A DNA stretch of 58,781 nucleotides from Chthonomonadales bacterium (GCA_027459625.1 DAIDHP010000024.1:1-58781), one strand, 5' to 3'. Counted from the first letter of the stretch, positions 7,847 through 17,362 are shown. Program-made: numbers and translations. Notes: a model not told the origin generated them from the letters alone.

Positions 7847-10675
7847 ATGAAAAGAAGATTTATTCACCGTATCGAACGGATTCTCGCAAATCTGTTACTT
7901 CTTCTTATTATTAGCTCCGTCTGCCGAGCCGACCGCCAGGTCATCTCCATGGACGCCAATTGGCGATGGGCTCCCGAGCAGGGGATTATGCTTATCCACA
8001 CTGAGAATATCACCCGATGGCAATGGAAGCCCACCGATGATCCCGCCTATGTAACGTCGGTGATTGCCAATCAGGCTGGGTGGGAATCGGCGCCTGAGGG
8101 GGCGGACGTATTCAAGGGCAAAGCCGGATACGCCTGGTTCAAAACAGCCCTTCCACCGATGCCATTCCCCAATCGAGTGATTCACTTTGATAACGTGGAC
8201 GACAACGCAGTGGTTTACCTCAACGGTCATCGTTTGGCGAAGCACGAAGGGTTCGCACAACCCTTCGATGTACCTTTGGGTAAGGCGTGGAACCCACATG
8301 GCACGAACGAATTGGTTGTCCTGGTTCAAAATTTGTCCGGACCGGGAGGCATCCGGGGGGCGGTGATTTTAGGCGCTATTCACGACACATCTCTTGCAAA
8401 AATCAATCCGGCTCAACCCAGCTTTAACGACAAACGGTGGAAAGTCGTACAGTTGCCGGATGATTACATCATTCGGGGTCGGATTTCACGCTCCGCGAAC
8501 GGTTCCCATGGATTTCTGCCTGTTTATCCAGCATGGTATCGCAAAACCTTCCAATTTCCCATTGTATACAAGGGTAAAACCGTGCGATTGCATTTCGGAG
8601 GGGTCTACAGAGACGCCAAGGTCTATCTAAACGGTCACTTTCTTGGCGAACACCCTGGCGGTTACTACGCTTTTCGCTTCGACATCGGTCATTGGCTGCA
8701 TTACGGCGGGAGAAACGTTCTTGCGGTGCGCGTGGACCCAACGTTCTTCGAAGGGTGGTTCTACGAGGGCGGGGGAATCTATCGCCATGTCCGATTGATT
8801 GTCACAAACAAGCTGCACGTCGCGTCATGGGGGATGTTTGTGAATCCTTCGGTGACCGGTGTCATTCATTGGAACGCCGCAACGGGAGCGAGCGCAAACG
8901 CCAACCTATCCATCCAAACAACTATTAGAAATGATGGATACCAAACCAAGCGGTTCGTTATCATATCCAAGGTCTACGATCCAAAGGGAAGAGTCGTCAA
9001 GGAGATAAGATCCATCCAATCGCTTCCCGCATTCCAAAAAAGAACCTATACGCAAAAAACCGGCATTGCGAACGCGATGCTTTGGTCGTTAAACCATACG
9101 AACCTCTATCATCTTCATACCATTTTGGAATCCGACGGAAAGATCGCCGATCGACACTCCGTTGAGTTCGGAATTCGCAAGCTCACATTCGACGCCAACC
9201 GGGGATTTCTCCTGAATGGCAGGCATGTCATGCTGCAAGGCACCTGCAACCATCAAGACATAGCCGGAATCGGTATCGGGGTGCCTGATAATTTATGGGC
9301 TTGGAGGATCAGAAAACTCAAGCAGTTAGGATGCAATGCATACCGCACCGCTCACAATCCGCTTCCCGACGCCTTTTATCGCGCTGCGGATCGTCTCGGA
9401 ATGCTCGTCATGGACGAAAACCGGCATGTCGGGGATGTGTATACCGCCAAGACCCCACTCGGCGCTCCGTATTCCAAGTTGACCGATCTTCGAACCATGA
9501 TCATGCAACATCGCAACTTCCCCTGCATCATCATGTGGTCCCTCTGCAACGAGGAGGTGGCTATTCAGGGCACCCCGTGGGGAGCGAAGGTCTTCAAGGC
9601 GATGATGAAGGTGGTGCGAAGCATCGATCCATCAAGACCCATCACCAACGCCTTCGCAGGCATTCCGTCGGATTTCGGCAAGGGGTTCATGGAGGTGGAG
9701 GACATCCTTGGCAGCAACTATCTGCAAAACTACGCTTGGCTGCATCAAAAATATCCGACAAAGTTGATCTTCGGCAGCGAAGACACTAACATGTACAGTG
9801 ATCGAGGCGTAGTGCGCACGAACGTGAAAGCGGGGCATATAAACGAATACGGCGCTTGGGTGCAAAAGGGAAAATCCGAACTGGTTTGGGGACACGCGCC
9901 GTGGGCGTCATGGCCGATGGTGATGCAAAACCCATTCGTTGCAGGAGAGTTTGTATGGACGGGATTCGATTACCATGGAGAGCCTAACCCCATAGGATGG
10001 CCCGATGGCAGCAATCGCACCGGCATGATGGACCTTGCCGGCAACCCCAAGCCCTGTTATTACTACTGGAAATCCTGGTGGACCCGCAATCCTCTGGTCT
10101 ATATCTTCCCTGCCTGGAATTTCCCGAAGGATCAGGTCGGAAAACCGATACTGGTGCAATGCTATTCCAATTGCGACCAGGTAAGACTACTCTTGAACGG
10201 TAAAAATCTTGGCGTGAAATCCATGCCGAAATATGGCACCCTTGACTGGAGCGTGCCTTATCAGCCCGGTGCGTTGGTGGCGGAGGGGATCATCAACGGT
10301 AAGCATGTTGCCCACTATATAGTGCAAACCACGAACCCGCCTTACGCTTTGAAACTCATCAATGAGACACCCGGATTGCACGCCAATGGCGAGGATGTGG
10401 CGATGATCTCCGTGGAGGTACTGGATAATCGCGGTCGAATGGTACCCAACGCAGGCAATGAAATCCGTTTTTCAGCTAAAGGGGAAGGGACAATCGTTGG
10501 TGTGGCGAATGGCGACCCCGCAAGCCATGAGTTGAACGACGCCAATCATCGACGCGCGTTCCACGGTTTGGCAATGGTCATGGTGCGCATGACGCACACA
10601 CCGGGGAGTATCCTCATCACGGCAAGCTCCCATGGCTTGAAATCCGGCACGATACGAATCACGTCAAATCGGTGA
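7847..10675 (+). CDS. Secreted glycoside hydrolase family 2 enzyme (beta-galactosidase-like)
   Basis: 942 residues from the ATG at 7847, preceded by GGGGG; longer in-frame starts lack a ribosome site. A signal peptide (ILANLLLLLIISSVCRA) is present. Domain order fits GH2: an N-terminal jelly-roll sugar-binding domain (WYRKTFQF, LHFGGVYRDAKVYLNG), an Ig-like sandwich, then the TIM barrel with MLQGTCNHQDIAGIGIGVP, TAHNPLPDAFYRAADRLGM and the acid/base glutamate in MWSLCNEE. The probable nucleophile is the glutamate of LIFGSED. C-terminal Ig-like modules follow (VLDNRGRMVPNAGNEIRFS). An extra beta region at the N-terminus precedes the standard sugar-binding domain. GH2 covers beta-galactosidases, mannosidases and glucuronidases; galactosidase is the most likely but not certain. 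It belongs to the surrounding glycan-degradation set. Confidence 0.9.
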   Translation: MKRRFIHRIERILANLLLLLIISSVCRADRQVISMDANWRWAPEQGIMLIHTENITRWQWKPTDDPAYVTSVIANQAGWESAPEGADVFKGKAGYAWFKTALPPMPFPNRVIHFDNVDDNAVVYLNGHRLAKHEGFAQPFDVPLGKAWNPHGTNELVVLVQNLSGPGGIRGAVILGAIHDTSLAKINPAQPSFNDKRWKVVQLPDDYIIRGRISRSANGSHGFLPVYPAWYRKTFQFPIVYKGKTVRLHFGGVYRDAKVYLNGHFLGEHPGGYYAFRFDIGHWLHYGGRNVLAVRVDPTFFEGWFYEGGGIYRHVRLIVTNKLHVASWGMFVNPSVTGVIHWNAATGASANANLSIQTTIRNDGYQTKRFVIISKVYDPKGRVVKEIRSIQSLPAFQKRTYTQKTGIANAMLWSLNHTNLYHLHTILESDGKIADRHSVEFGIRKLTFDANRGFLLNGRHVMLQGTCNHQDIAGIGIGVPDNLWAWRIRKLKQLGCNAYRTAHNPLPDAFYRAADRLGMLVMDENRHVGDVYTAKTPLGAPYSKLTDLRTMIMQHRNFPCIIMWSLCNEEVAIQGTPWGAKVFKAMMKVVRSIDPSRPITNAFAGIPSDFGKGFMEVEDILGSNYLQNYAWLHQKYPTKLIFGSEDTNMYSDRGVVRTNVKAGHINEYGAWVQKGKSELVWGHAPWASWPMVMQNPFVAGEFVWTGFDYHGEPNPIGWPDGSNRTGMMDLAGNPKPCYYYWKSWWTRNPLVYIFPAWNFPKDQVGKPILVQCYSNCDQVRLLLNGKNLGVKSMPKYGTLDWSVPYQPGALVAEGIINGKHVAHYIVQTTNPPYALKLINETPGLHANGEDVAMISVEVLDNRGRMVPNAGNEIRFSAKGEGTIVGVANGDPASHELNDANHRRAFHGLAMVMVRMTHTPGSILITASSHGLKSGTIRITSNR

Positions 10676-10847
10676 ATGAAAGGCGAAGCGGTGAATCTCG
10701 AAAACGGGTTAAGAATGACGGGCGAATGCGTAATGAATGTAACATACGATTTATCTCATGAAGCATACTGGCATCATTCCAACGCGGGAACCCTTTTCAC
10801 AACGGAATTAAGGCAAGGATTCGCATCTCTTTTGCAAGGAGGTTATT

Positions 10848-11786
10848 ATGAACCGGCGCGATTTTTTGAAAGCCACAGCGTTAGCCAGCCTCGCCGCAAT
10901 GTTGGAGCCTCAACTGGCGCATTCGGCGGACAAACCTCTGCCGAAGCGGAAGCTTGGACGCACCAACGAACACCTTTCCATCCTCGGCTTGGGGGGAATC
11001 GTGGTCATGGGGATGTCTCAAAGCGACGCCAATAGCACGGTCAGTTCCGCAATTGACCATGGGGTTAACTATTTCGATGTAGCCCCCAGCTACGGCGATG
11101 CGGAGGAAAGGCTTGGCCCGGCATTGAAATCGTATCGCGATAAGGTGTTTTTGGCGTGCAAAACGGGAAAACGGGATAAGGCCGGCGCCATGGAGGCGTT
11201 GCACCAAAGCTTGCAGCATCTGCAAACGGATCATTTCGATTTATATCAACTCCATGCCATGACGACCCAGCAGGATGTGGATCAGGTGTTTGCACCTGGA
11301 GGAGCCATGGAGGCGTTCACGGAAGCGAGGGATAAGGGATTGGTAAGATATCTTGGGTTCTCCGCACACTCCGTAACTGCCGCGCTTCAATGCATTAACC
11401 GATTCGATTTCGACACGATCCTTTATCCCGTAAACTGGGTCTGCTGGTACAACGGAGATTTCGGTTCGCAAATCATGAAATCGGCGAAGGCGAAGGGGAT
11501 GGGTATCCTGGCGATCAAGGCGATGGCTTTGACGCCTTGGCCGGCGGGGGTGGAACATACCTACCCGCACTGCTGGTACGAGCCGAACTCAGACCCTCAA
11601 AAGGCGGCTCTTGGATTGCGTTTCACACTCTCCCATCCCATCACCGCCGCGATTCCTCCAGGGGATGTGCGACTGTTCAATTTGGGGATGACAATTGCAC
11701 AGCACTTCAAGAGGATCACCAAAGAGGAAACGGAGCAACTCAAAACCGAAGCGAAAGGCATACAACCCATCTTCCGGAATGCGTGA
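10848..11786 (+). CDS. Tat-exported aldo/keto reductase
   Basis: 312 residues after a near-perfect AAGGAGG site. The N-terminus MNRRDFLKATALASLAAM is a textbook Tat signal, ending near AHSA. The mature protein has aldo/keto reductase features: NEHLSILGLGGIVV, the catalytic Asp/Tyr pair in NYFDVAPSYGDAEERLG, lysine in FLACKTGKR, histidine in LYQLHAM, and a C-terminal NADPH-binding region. AKRs reduce sugar aldehydes and ketones with NADPH; export through Tat implies loading of the cofactor before translocation. It is the second nicotinamide-dependent enzyme with a Tat signal in the first 12 kb. It follows GH2 after 172 bases and ends at a hairpin terminator. Confidence 0.9.
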   Translation: MNRRDFLKATALASLAAMLEPQLAHSADKPLPKRKLGRTNEHLSILGLGGIVVMGMSQSDANSTVSSAIDHGVNYFDVAPSYGDAEERLGPALKSYRDKVFLACKTGKRDKAGAMEALHQSLQHLQTDHFDLYQLHAMTTQQDVDQVFAPGGAMEAFTEARDKGLVRYLGFSAHSVTAALQCINRFDFDTILYPVNWVCWYNGDFGSQIMKSAKAKGMGILAIKAMALTPWPAGVEHTYPHCWYEPNSDPQKAALGLRFTLSHPITAAIPPGDVRLFNLGMTIAQHFKRITKEETEQLKTEAKGIQPIFRNA

Positions 11787-11801
11787 TTGCGCTATGCTTT
11801 C

Positions 11802-11850
11802 AATAAAATCCCTCTTCCGTATGCTACAAAACTGGAGGGGGATTTTATTT
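11802..11850. terminator. Bidirectional rho-independent terminator
   Basis: Inverted repeat with 11 perfectly paired bases (AATAAAATCCC and GGGATTTTATT) plus a G/C-rich inner part, with A-rich and T-rich flanks. It lies between the aldo/keto reductase and the convergent ATPase pseudogene and could stop transcription from both sides. Confidence 0.75.
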
Positions 11851-11863
11851 TGGCTAAATCCGT

Positions 11864-13066
11864 CTAATCTCTAAGCCAATATTCAACGGGATGGAGAAGA
11901 AACTCCTCCAAGGAGACCCCATCCACGCCAACAAGCAAGGTCCGTGTGGGGTGATGTAATTCTTGAAATTCCGCCATGCCGGGCATTAGCTTTCCACTCT
12001 CCCGCTTTTAACCTCTATCGCCACTAAGGACTTCCCGGATTTCACTACGAAATCCACCTCATGATTGCCCTCTCGCCAGTAAAACACCTCGCAGTAACCG
12101 GTCAGAGCTGCGTTGGTGTGATGAGCCCCTACCGCCGTTTCCACCATCCTGCCCCAAAACGCTCTATCGGCCATAGCCTCCATGGATGTCAATCCGGATT
12201 GCGCCATTACAAGGGCGGTGTTCAAAACCTGAAGCTTCGGGCTTGAACCCCGTATTCTCACTGCCCGCCAGGATTGTTGGGGATCCCCGTGATCATACCC
12301 GCCGAAGCAAGCAGATCCAGATAATGGGCGAGAGTTGTCGTATTCCCGGCGTCCTGCAGTTGTCCGAGCATCTTGGTGTAAGAAAGCATTTGCCCCGAAT
12401 ATCTGCAGCCCAACTCGAACAGACGACGCAACTATACGGGCTTATCCACGCGAGTGAACAGTAAAAAGTCCCGTGAGATCGTTGTTTCGATAAGCTAATC
12501 CTTGACGTAACGAACCCTCCGGCTGAAATCACCCATTAAGCCGGCAGAACCCGGGTATCCACCGAAACAGACATATTGCTCAAGCGTCCACCCAAACGCC
12601 TCATTCATCTCAGAATAAGACCAGTGCAGCGTGGGGATCACCTCGAAGCGTCCCGTCTATTCACCGATACACCGCGTTGCACAAGTAATTGCGCGGAACC
12701 AAGGATAATCACCTTTAGGTTTCGATTTCGATACGTATCCTCATCCCACATCCTCTTCACGGCTTCGAACCATCCAACAGATTTCTGCACCTCATCCAGA
12801 ACTATAATCGCTCCCCTGGCAGCAATAGAGTATCGCGCTTTCTCCCATTGCTGCGCAATCCACTCGGCATTACGTAATGATGGCTCATCCGCGCTTGCGT
12901 AGATTATCGGTGTATCCATGGAATCCGTAACTTGCTGAACTAGCGTGGTTTTGCCCACTTGTCGCGGTCCCGCCACCACCTGAATGAACCTTCTTGGCTC
13001 TTCCAAGCGAGAATGGAGTGTGTGATAATACGGGCGTTTGTAGGTTGCTGGCGAATTACTCATCAT
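11864..13066 (-). pseudogene. Decayed AAA-type ATPase with DUF4143 C-terminus
   Basis: The reverse strand encodes pieces of one about 400-residue protein in several frames. From 13066 the first frame gives a P-loop (AGPRQVGKTTLVQQV), a Walker B (IIVLDEVQK) and GSAQLLVQRG, then shifts near 12,660. Other frames continue with WSYSEMNEAFGW, RLFELGCRYSGQMLSYTKM and LAHYLDLLASAGMITGIPN. A further frame (about 12261 to 11986) has the DUF4143 nuclease-like block VDFVVKSGKSLVAIEVKSG. The last block, MPGMAEFQELHHPTRTLL...FLLHPVEYW, is out of frame again and ends at 11864. At least three frameshifts and an in-frame stop make it non-functional. The intact family consists of stand-alone P-loop ATPases widely scattered in bacteria, with unclear function. 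Confidence 0.85.
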
Positions 13067-13216
13067 ATTGAGTAAAATTCAATCATGAACACTTGTCGAA
13101 TTTATTAAATATAATGTCCCCCTAACGGATATTCTAATGCGCCTTTCCCGACCATGCGGACCCCGAAGTTATCCCGTATATGCTCCATAAAGGTACAAAG
13201 TGAGGTTATAATCTCG

Positions 13217-14917
13217 CTATCCCTTATCGCCATACCTGTAATCCACCACAATCCCGTTAACATACAGCCTGCCATCCTTCACGAATTCCTTACTATGCAC
13301 CGGAGTCACAACCAACACCATCGCGGTATCCGCCGGAATGATTAGCGTCACATCGTTACGAACATCCTTTTCGATGTATCGATGACGAACCGCATCATAG
13401 ATATCTGCGGGTTTAAAGCCAACGTCAAAACGAATTCGCTTGACGGAGTCATAGGGATTGTATGTTAAATAGCTCGGAAACGCCAGGGCGTGATAATAGT
13501 CCGTCTTCAGCAGATTTAAGATGAGAATCCCCTTCACATCGCTAGGCTTCACAATCGCGCAGAGTATCCCGACATGCGAGGAGCCGTACAGGCATAGATT
13601 GGACGGATTCCCGTTTCGCAAAGCATCCCCCGTGGCGAATGGACTGATTGCGGGGTTTGGCTGTTGCCCCTTGAACCACGCCTCATTGCGCAACCCTTCA
13701 TAACCTATGCAGAAATTGGGGTCGTTTTTCTCCGCCCATTCCTTGCAGTCCTGATGACTTGCGGGAAGACTATTCGGATAAAACAGCCTTGCGGCGTTGC
13801 TGAGGTTAAGCATCCATTTGCCGATGTCATGTGCGAACCTTGGATCGTATCTGGCAATGGGAGTGAGGGCACCCGCCCACTCGAAAGTGTTCATGGCGAA
13901 AGCGTATCCATTCGTATCCGTGACGCTTCCAACAAGCCCGGCGCAATCATCCTCTCCAAAGCGGGCGGAGATCACGCCCCACCCAATGCGCGCAGATTCC
14001 CTCCCTCCGGCGTCGAAACACCAGTTGACCAGTTTGCGAGTATCCAGATGAGTTCCCTCTTCAGCATTCATTCTTACGGCGGTCAAGGCGCCGTAAGGCA
14101 AGAGGCATTCATATAAGGGATTCCGATCAGTCGGTCTATTCTCCAGAGCCTCCAGACAAAGCTCGGCGGTGTGAAGATACTTCGCTTCCCCGAATTTTCT
14201 CCATGCCATGTACTCGAGCCATGCGATGCCCGCCCCGCCATCAGGCTCTAGCCATTTGCCATTGTTAACCGGCTTCATGCCATCGAAAATGAAAGCGGTG
14301 TGGTCCAAATCCGGTAACCGCATCGGTTCATAGCTCCCGCCCATGTTCGCACACGCTAGGCGCCATTGGTCCGCCACCGTTTGAAATTGAGCTGCGGAGT
14401 TCCCAACATCAGGACAGTAATAGACTATCTGATAGAATAGAATGTTAGGTAATAGTTCGTACCAAAAAGATTCCGGAGCCCTTCCACCAATATTGTTGAC
14501 ATATATTTTGTCTTGAGGGCTGTAAAACAACTGACTGAGTTTGACCCAGTTCTCGCCTTGAAAGTGTGTCATGTCCAACCCGTTCAATTCACCGCTAACC
14601 ACCGCAGCCATGCAGTTGATTGCCTCCGATCCGGAAACGCCCACGTAACTTGGAAGATCAAACACGGTATGGGAGTTATCAACCAATTTCACAAGCGGAA
14701 GCATATCCCCTTTCCGGTGAAAGTCAAAAATGAGGTTCAAGTAATTCTCCGTCACCTTCTTCCAATCACGCATATGATAGGGGGTGGGTAGGTTCGGCAT
14801 GTTTTTGACAAGGGAAATCATGGGGATGGCCCCTTTTGCATGCGCATTCGATTGCACCTGACTAAGACTAAATCCAACACAGGCAAATAAGATCAGAATG
14901 CGATGGAATGGGTTCAT
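13217..14917 (-). CDS. Secreted protein of unknown function, probable alpha/alpha-toroid glycosidase-like fold
   Basis: 566 residues from an ATG preceded by GGAAGGAG. The signal peptide ends near NAHA. The body is rich in helices with aromatic and acidic residues, for example WLEPDGGAGIAWLEYMAWRKFG, YLHTAELCLEALENRP, ARIGWGVISARFGEDDCAGLVG and FAMNTFEWAGALTPIARYDPRFAHDIGKWMLNLSNAARLFYP. This pattern resembles alpha/alpha-barrel glycosidases and polysaccharide lyases. The C-terminus is beta-rich (YDSVKRIRFDVG to YVNGIVVDYRYG), as in toroid enzymes with a trailing sandwich domain. I do not recognise a defined family or catalytic pair. It is the last gene of the reverse-strand unit led by the GntR/LacI-type regulator and lies 57 bases after the GH130-like gene, so it likely acts on the same substrate. 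Confidence 0.75.
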   Translation of the reverse strand: MNPFHRILILFACVGFSLSQVQSNAHAKGAIPMISLVKNMPNLPTPYHMRDWKKVTENYLNLIFDFHRKGDMLPLVKLVDNSHTVFDLPSYVGVSGSEAINCMAAVVSGELNGLDMTHFQGENWVKLSQLFYSPQDKIYVNNIGGRAPESFWYELLPNILFYQIVYYCPDVGNSAAQFQTVADQWRLACANMGGSYEPMRLPDLDHTAFIFDGMKPVNNGKWLEPDGGAGIAWLEYMAWRKFGEAKYLHTAELCLEALENRPTDRNPLYECLLPYGALTAVRMNAEEGTHLDTRKLVNWCFDAGGRESARIGWGVISARFGEDDCAGLVGSVTDTNGYAFAMNTFEWAGALTPIARYDPRFAHDIGKWMLNLSNAARLFYPNSLPASHQDCKEWAEKNDPNFCIGYEGLRNEAWFKGQQPNPAISPFATGDALRNGNPSNLCLYGSSHVGILCAIVKPSDVKGILILNLLKTDYYHALAFPSYLTYNPYDSVKRIRFDVGFKPADIYDAVRHRYIEKDVRNDVTLIIPADTAMVLVVTPVHSKEFVKDGRLYVNGIVVDYRYGDKG

Positions 14918-14974
14918 ATTTGGACGCTCCTTCCTTTAAGTGATGTTCACGTCTATGGTGGTTCCATCTTATCC

Positions 14975-16108
14975 CTATTCGAATGCCGTTGCGAGACAAG
15001 TGTAGTATTCGCTCCCTCCGTAATAGAGCCACCATTTGCCGTTATGCAGGGTCAAACCGTTGAAGAAGATGCAGTCCGCAAAGCTGGATATCGGTTTGTG
15101 CGGGGTTTCGGCGGTGAAGCCGTTTTCATACGGATACTTCGTTTCCGCGAAAAGAGGGGATCGAGGCAGCCATGCCAGCGGTTTTTCGGGTTCGTTTTTT
15201 TTGAACAGTGTTTCGCCGACCGCGTAAAAGTGTCCCGTATGCGCCCCTCCGGTAAACAGGATGATATGATCGGGGTTCCTCGGATCATGATCGCCAAGGG
15301 CGAAGCAGCACTCCCCGCCCGGCCAGCGGTGCGGATTCTCCTTCGATTCCCAGTGCATCATGTCCTCGGAATACGCCATAAGCCCGTCGTTGATATACAT
15401 CACGTACTTGCCATCCACCTGAATAGCCTCGTTACGCGGGTTTTGCAAAACCACAGCGTTACGATGTATCCGCGCTGCATTCGGAAAGACAATCCCCACC
15501 TTGTTCCAATGGATAAGGTCCTCGGATACGGCGTGAAACACACCGTTAATTCGCGTATCCCCCATTCTCTCCCAAAGCCATTGGTTGCAGAAAAGGTGGT
15601 AGCTATTGCCCGCTTTCACCACATTTACATCCTCGTAGCTATATATGTGATCCTCGCCCTTGCGGAAAAAGGGACTATGCACGGTATCCTTGACAAAATG
15701 CACGCCATCTTCGCTCACTGCAATGCCGATATCGCAGATGTAGTCTATCTCGCTCTTAGAATTGTAATCTATAGGTCTCTCACCGCGATAGATATAATGA
15801 AACTTGCCATCCTTGATAATAACGGAACCGTTATGAACTCCTCCATCGTATCGCCCCTCGTCCCATGAACCGGGTGTCGGGGATAGCACGGGATTCCCTT
15901 TGAATTTATGGAAAGGACCGATCGCCCAGGGATTATCGGCGAACATCCCCATCTGATCCGGGAGGTCGCGCGGGAAATCCCCCCACCAGCTATCAATGCT
16001 GAAGGAGTGTTGCCTCCACGCCTCCTCCTTGTCCCTCGTTGGGAATTGCCATTCAAAAATACCCTGCTCGTTTTGAGGATTGGGGTCATAAGTCTTGCTT
16101 TCCGCCAT
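14975..16108 (-). CDS. GH130/GH43-like five-bladed beta-propeller enzyme, probably cytoplasmic
   Basis: 377 residues without a signal peptide, after a GGGAG site. Propeller blades are visible as repeated strand sets: NPVLSPTPGSWDEGRYDGGVHNGSVIIKDGKFHYIYRGE, DIGIAVSEDGVHFVKD, GVFHAVSEDLIHWNKVG, LMAYSEDMMHWESKE, and a final WWLYYGGSEYYTCLATA. The last motif and the SEDGVHF repeats are typical of GH130 phosphorylases and related GH43/GH32-like propellers. GH130 members phosphorolyse beta-mannosides inside the cell, saving energy. The lack of an export signal fits an intracellular step, which would require uptake of an oligosaccharide. GH43-like hydrolase activity is the main alternative. It lies 37 bases after the small membrane peptide gene. 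Confidence 0.72.
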   Translation of the reverse strand: MAESKTYDPNPQNEQGIFEWQFPTRDKEEAWRQHSFSIDSWWGDFPRDLPDQMGMFADNPWAIGPFHKFKGNPVLSPTPGSWDEGRYDGGVHNGSVIIKDGKFHYIYRGERPIDYNSKSEIDYICDIGIAVSEDGVHFVKDTVHSPFFRKGEDHIYSYEDVNVVKAGNSYHLFCNQWLWERMGDTRINGVFHAVSEDLIHWNKVGIVFPNAARIHRNAVVLQNPRNEAIQVDGKYVMYINDGLMAYSEDMMHWESKENPHRWPGGECCFALGDHDPRNPDHIILFTGGAHTGHFYAVGETLFKKNEPEKPLAWLPRSPLFAETKYPYENGFTAETPHKPISSFADCIFFNGLTLHNGKWWLYYGGSEYYTCLATAFE

Positions 16109-16145
16109 TCAATTTGCTCCCTGTTTTATATATGGACGTTTTTTA

Positions 16146-16301
16146 TTATTTGGCTTTTTGGGTTATGGTGCGCGGATACATATCCTTCATAAGAGGGGTC
16201 TCAGGTTTGTAGACCACCTCACGGTAGAAAAAAACAGCGAGAATAATAACCACCGCCGCTATTGCGATGACAAAATATACGGTTGGAATCGTTTTTCGCA
16301 T
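16146..16301 (-). CDS. Small single-pass membrane protein (51 residues)
   Basis: A short reverse-strand reading frame preceded by GGAAGGAG at ideal spacing before the ATG at 16301. The protein begins MRKTIPTVYFVIAIAAVVII, continues with LAVFFYREVVYKP and ends with a charged tail, MKDMYPRTITQKAK. One hydrophobic helix (about residues 7-25) with basic residues before it predicts an N-in membrane anchor with a short outer tail. The stop lies 37 bases before the GH130-like gene, so the two are probably co-transcribed. No family is recognised. It is too short for common ORF cut-offs but has a better ribosome site than several large neighbours. A role as a subunit or anchor partner for a membrane complex is speculation. 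Confidence 0.65.
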   Translation of the reverse strand: MRKTIPTVYFVIAIAAVVIILAVFFYREVVYKPETPLMKDMYPRTITQKAK

Positions 16302-16450
16302 CCCATTCTCCTTCCAGGAATATTAAACAATAGAGGTAATTGCAACATTCGGAAAATGAGGCGAATTGAGTTCATCTCACGCTTGATTGGATATCTTAAA
16401 AGCGAATTTTGCAATTCCCCGAATATGTGGTTAATAAAGGATTACGGGAA

Positions 16451-16505
16451 TGTTGCATAGACTTGAGGAATGATTTCACAGCCCCATTCCTTGGTCTATG
16501 CAACA
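16451..16505. repeat. Long two-part hairpin between the prepilin and small membrane protein genes
   Basis: Perfect 12-base arms TGTTGCATAGAC and GTCTATGCAACA enclose a second 7-base stem AGGAATG/CATTCCT, giving about 19 paired bases in 55. It lies 20 bases past the prepilin stop on the reverse strand. No T-run follows, so it may be an RNA processing or stabilising structure, or a REP-like repeat, rather than a classic terminator. Confidence 0.7.
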
Positions 16506-16525
16506 CACCGTCACTAAAATCATGA

Positions 16526-17362
16526 TTAGTCTACATCATGGGTGTCCGCGGAAGGAGTGGCCCAGTTGCAGTGCGGACAGGCGGTGTAATTATCATCGGT
16601 CAGGAACCAGTCCAAATCCATACCGGTTGGTGGGTTGCCATACCCCAGGTTCCCGTAACGCAACGCTCTAAACTGATGCCCGATGATCTTCTTCACATGC
16701 CCATCAGCGAAAAGACAATTCAAACCGTATTTGGATACCTGATCTTGTGTATAACCGGAACGATACACTGTGATGGATGGTTCTCCCATGTGCCAGGAGG
16801 CGTATTCATAACATATTAAATTTTGGGATGGAAGTTCGAATTGCGAATCCGTAATCGGCCCGCCCGCGAACCATGGCCCGCCCGCCAAGGCTTTTCGGTA
16901 CATGTAGGTAACCCCATTGGGGGCATCCTGGGCTAGCATGTTCGCATAGGCTGGATTTTCAGCCGTCCCGCACCAACCCTGCACATCTCCTGACCACCAG
17001 AAGGGCGTAGGTGACGCGCTCGGGCATACAAACACGCCGCCATTCTTAATGTAGGGATACACCAAAGTCGCCCAGCCGCCATTTGCATTGAGCCATCCCA
17101 AATTAGGCGCACATCCATCACCCATGGAGGGACCGCTGATAATGGATGGCCACGCCTCGTCGAAATCCTGTGTATACATTATGAACCCGTCGCCAATCTG
17201 TTTCATGTTTGAAACGCATACTATCGCTCGAGCGGATTCACGAGCCTTGGCGAATACAGGAAATAGAATTGCGGCTAATATAGCTATTATTGCTATTACG
17301 ACAAGCAATTCTATAAGAGTGAAAGCCCTTTTCTCTCGTCGAATTACCAAAAATTGATTCAT
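16526..17362 (-). CDS. Prepilin-like protein with N-terminal methylation motif and C-terminal ADGH motif
   Basis: 278 residues from the ATG at 17362. The leader [13 protein letters not shown] is followed by [20 protein letters not shown], the class III signal and hydrophobic spine of type IV pilins and pseudopilins. Cleavage would be Ala-Phe instead of the usual Gly-Phe. The segment [12 protein letters not shown] and the late [13 protein letters not shown] block are typical of the large DUF1559-like/H-X9-DG prepilin family of Armatimonadota, Planctomycetota and Lentisphaerota. The globular part is rich in glycine and tryptophan, plausibly for glycan or surface contact. An alternative in-frame ATG at 17383 starts directly after the stop of the upstream regulator gene, so the two genes are adjacent and probably translationally coupled. 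Its genomic neighbours are sugar enzymes. Confidence 0.9.
   Translation of the reverse strand: MNQFLVIRREKRAFTLIELLVVIAIIAILAAILFPVFAKARESARAIVCVSNMKQIGDGFIMYTQDFDEAWPSIISGPSMGDGCAPNLGWLNANGGWATLVYPYIKNGGVFVCPSASPTPFWWSGDVQGWCGTAENPAYANMLAQDAPNGVTYMYRKALAGGPWFAGGPITDSQFELPSQNLICYEYASWHMGEPSITVYRSGYTQDQVSKYGLNCLFADGHVKKIIGHQFRALRYGNLGYGNPPTGMDLDWFLTDDNYTACPHCNWATPSADTHDVD

Noticed and set aside
9295-9789. Forward frame inside the GH2 gene
   Set aside because: It is a shadow of the GH2 coding sequence with arginine- and serine-rich nonsense composition.
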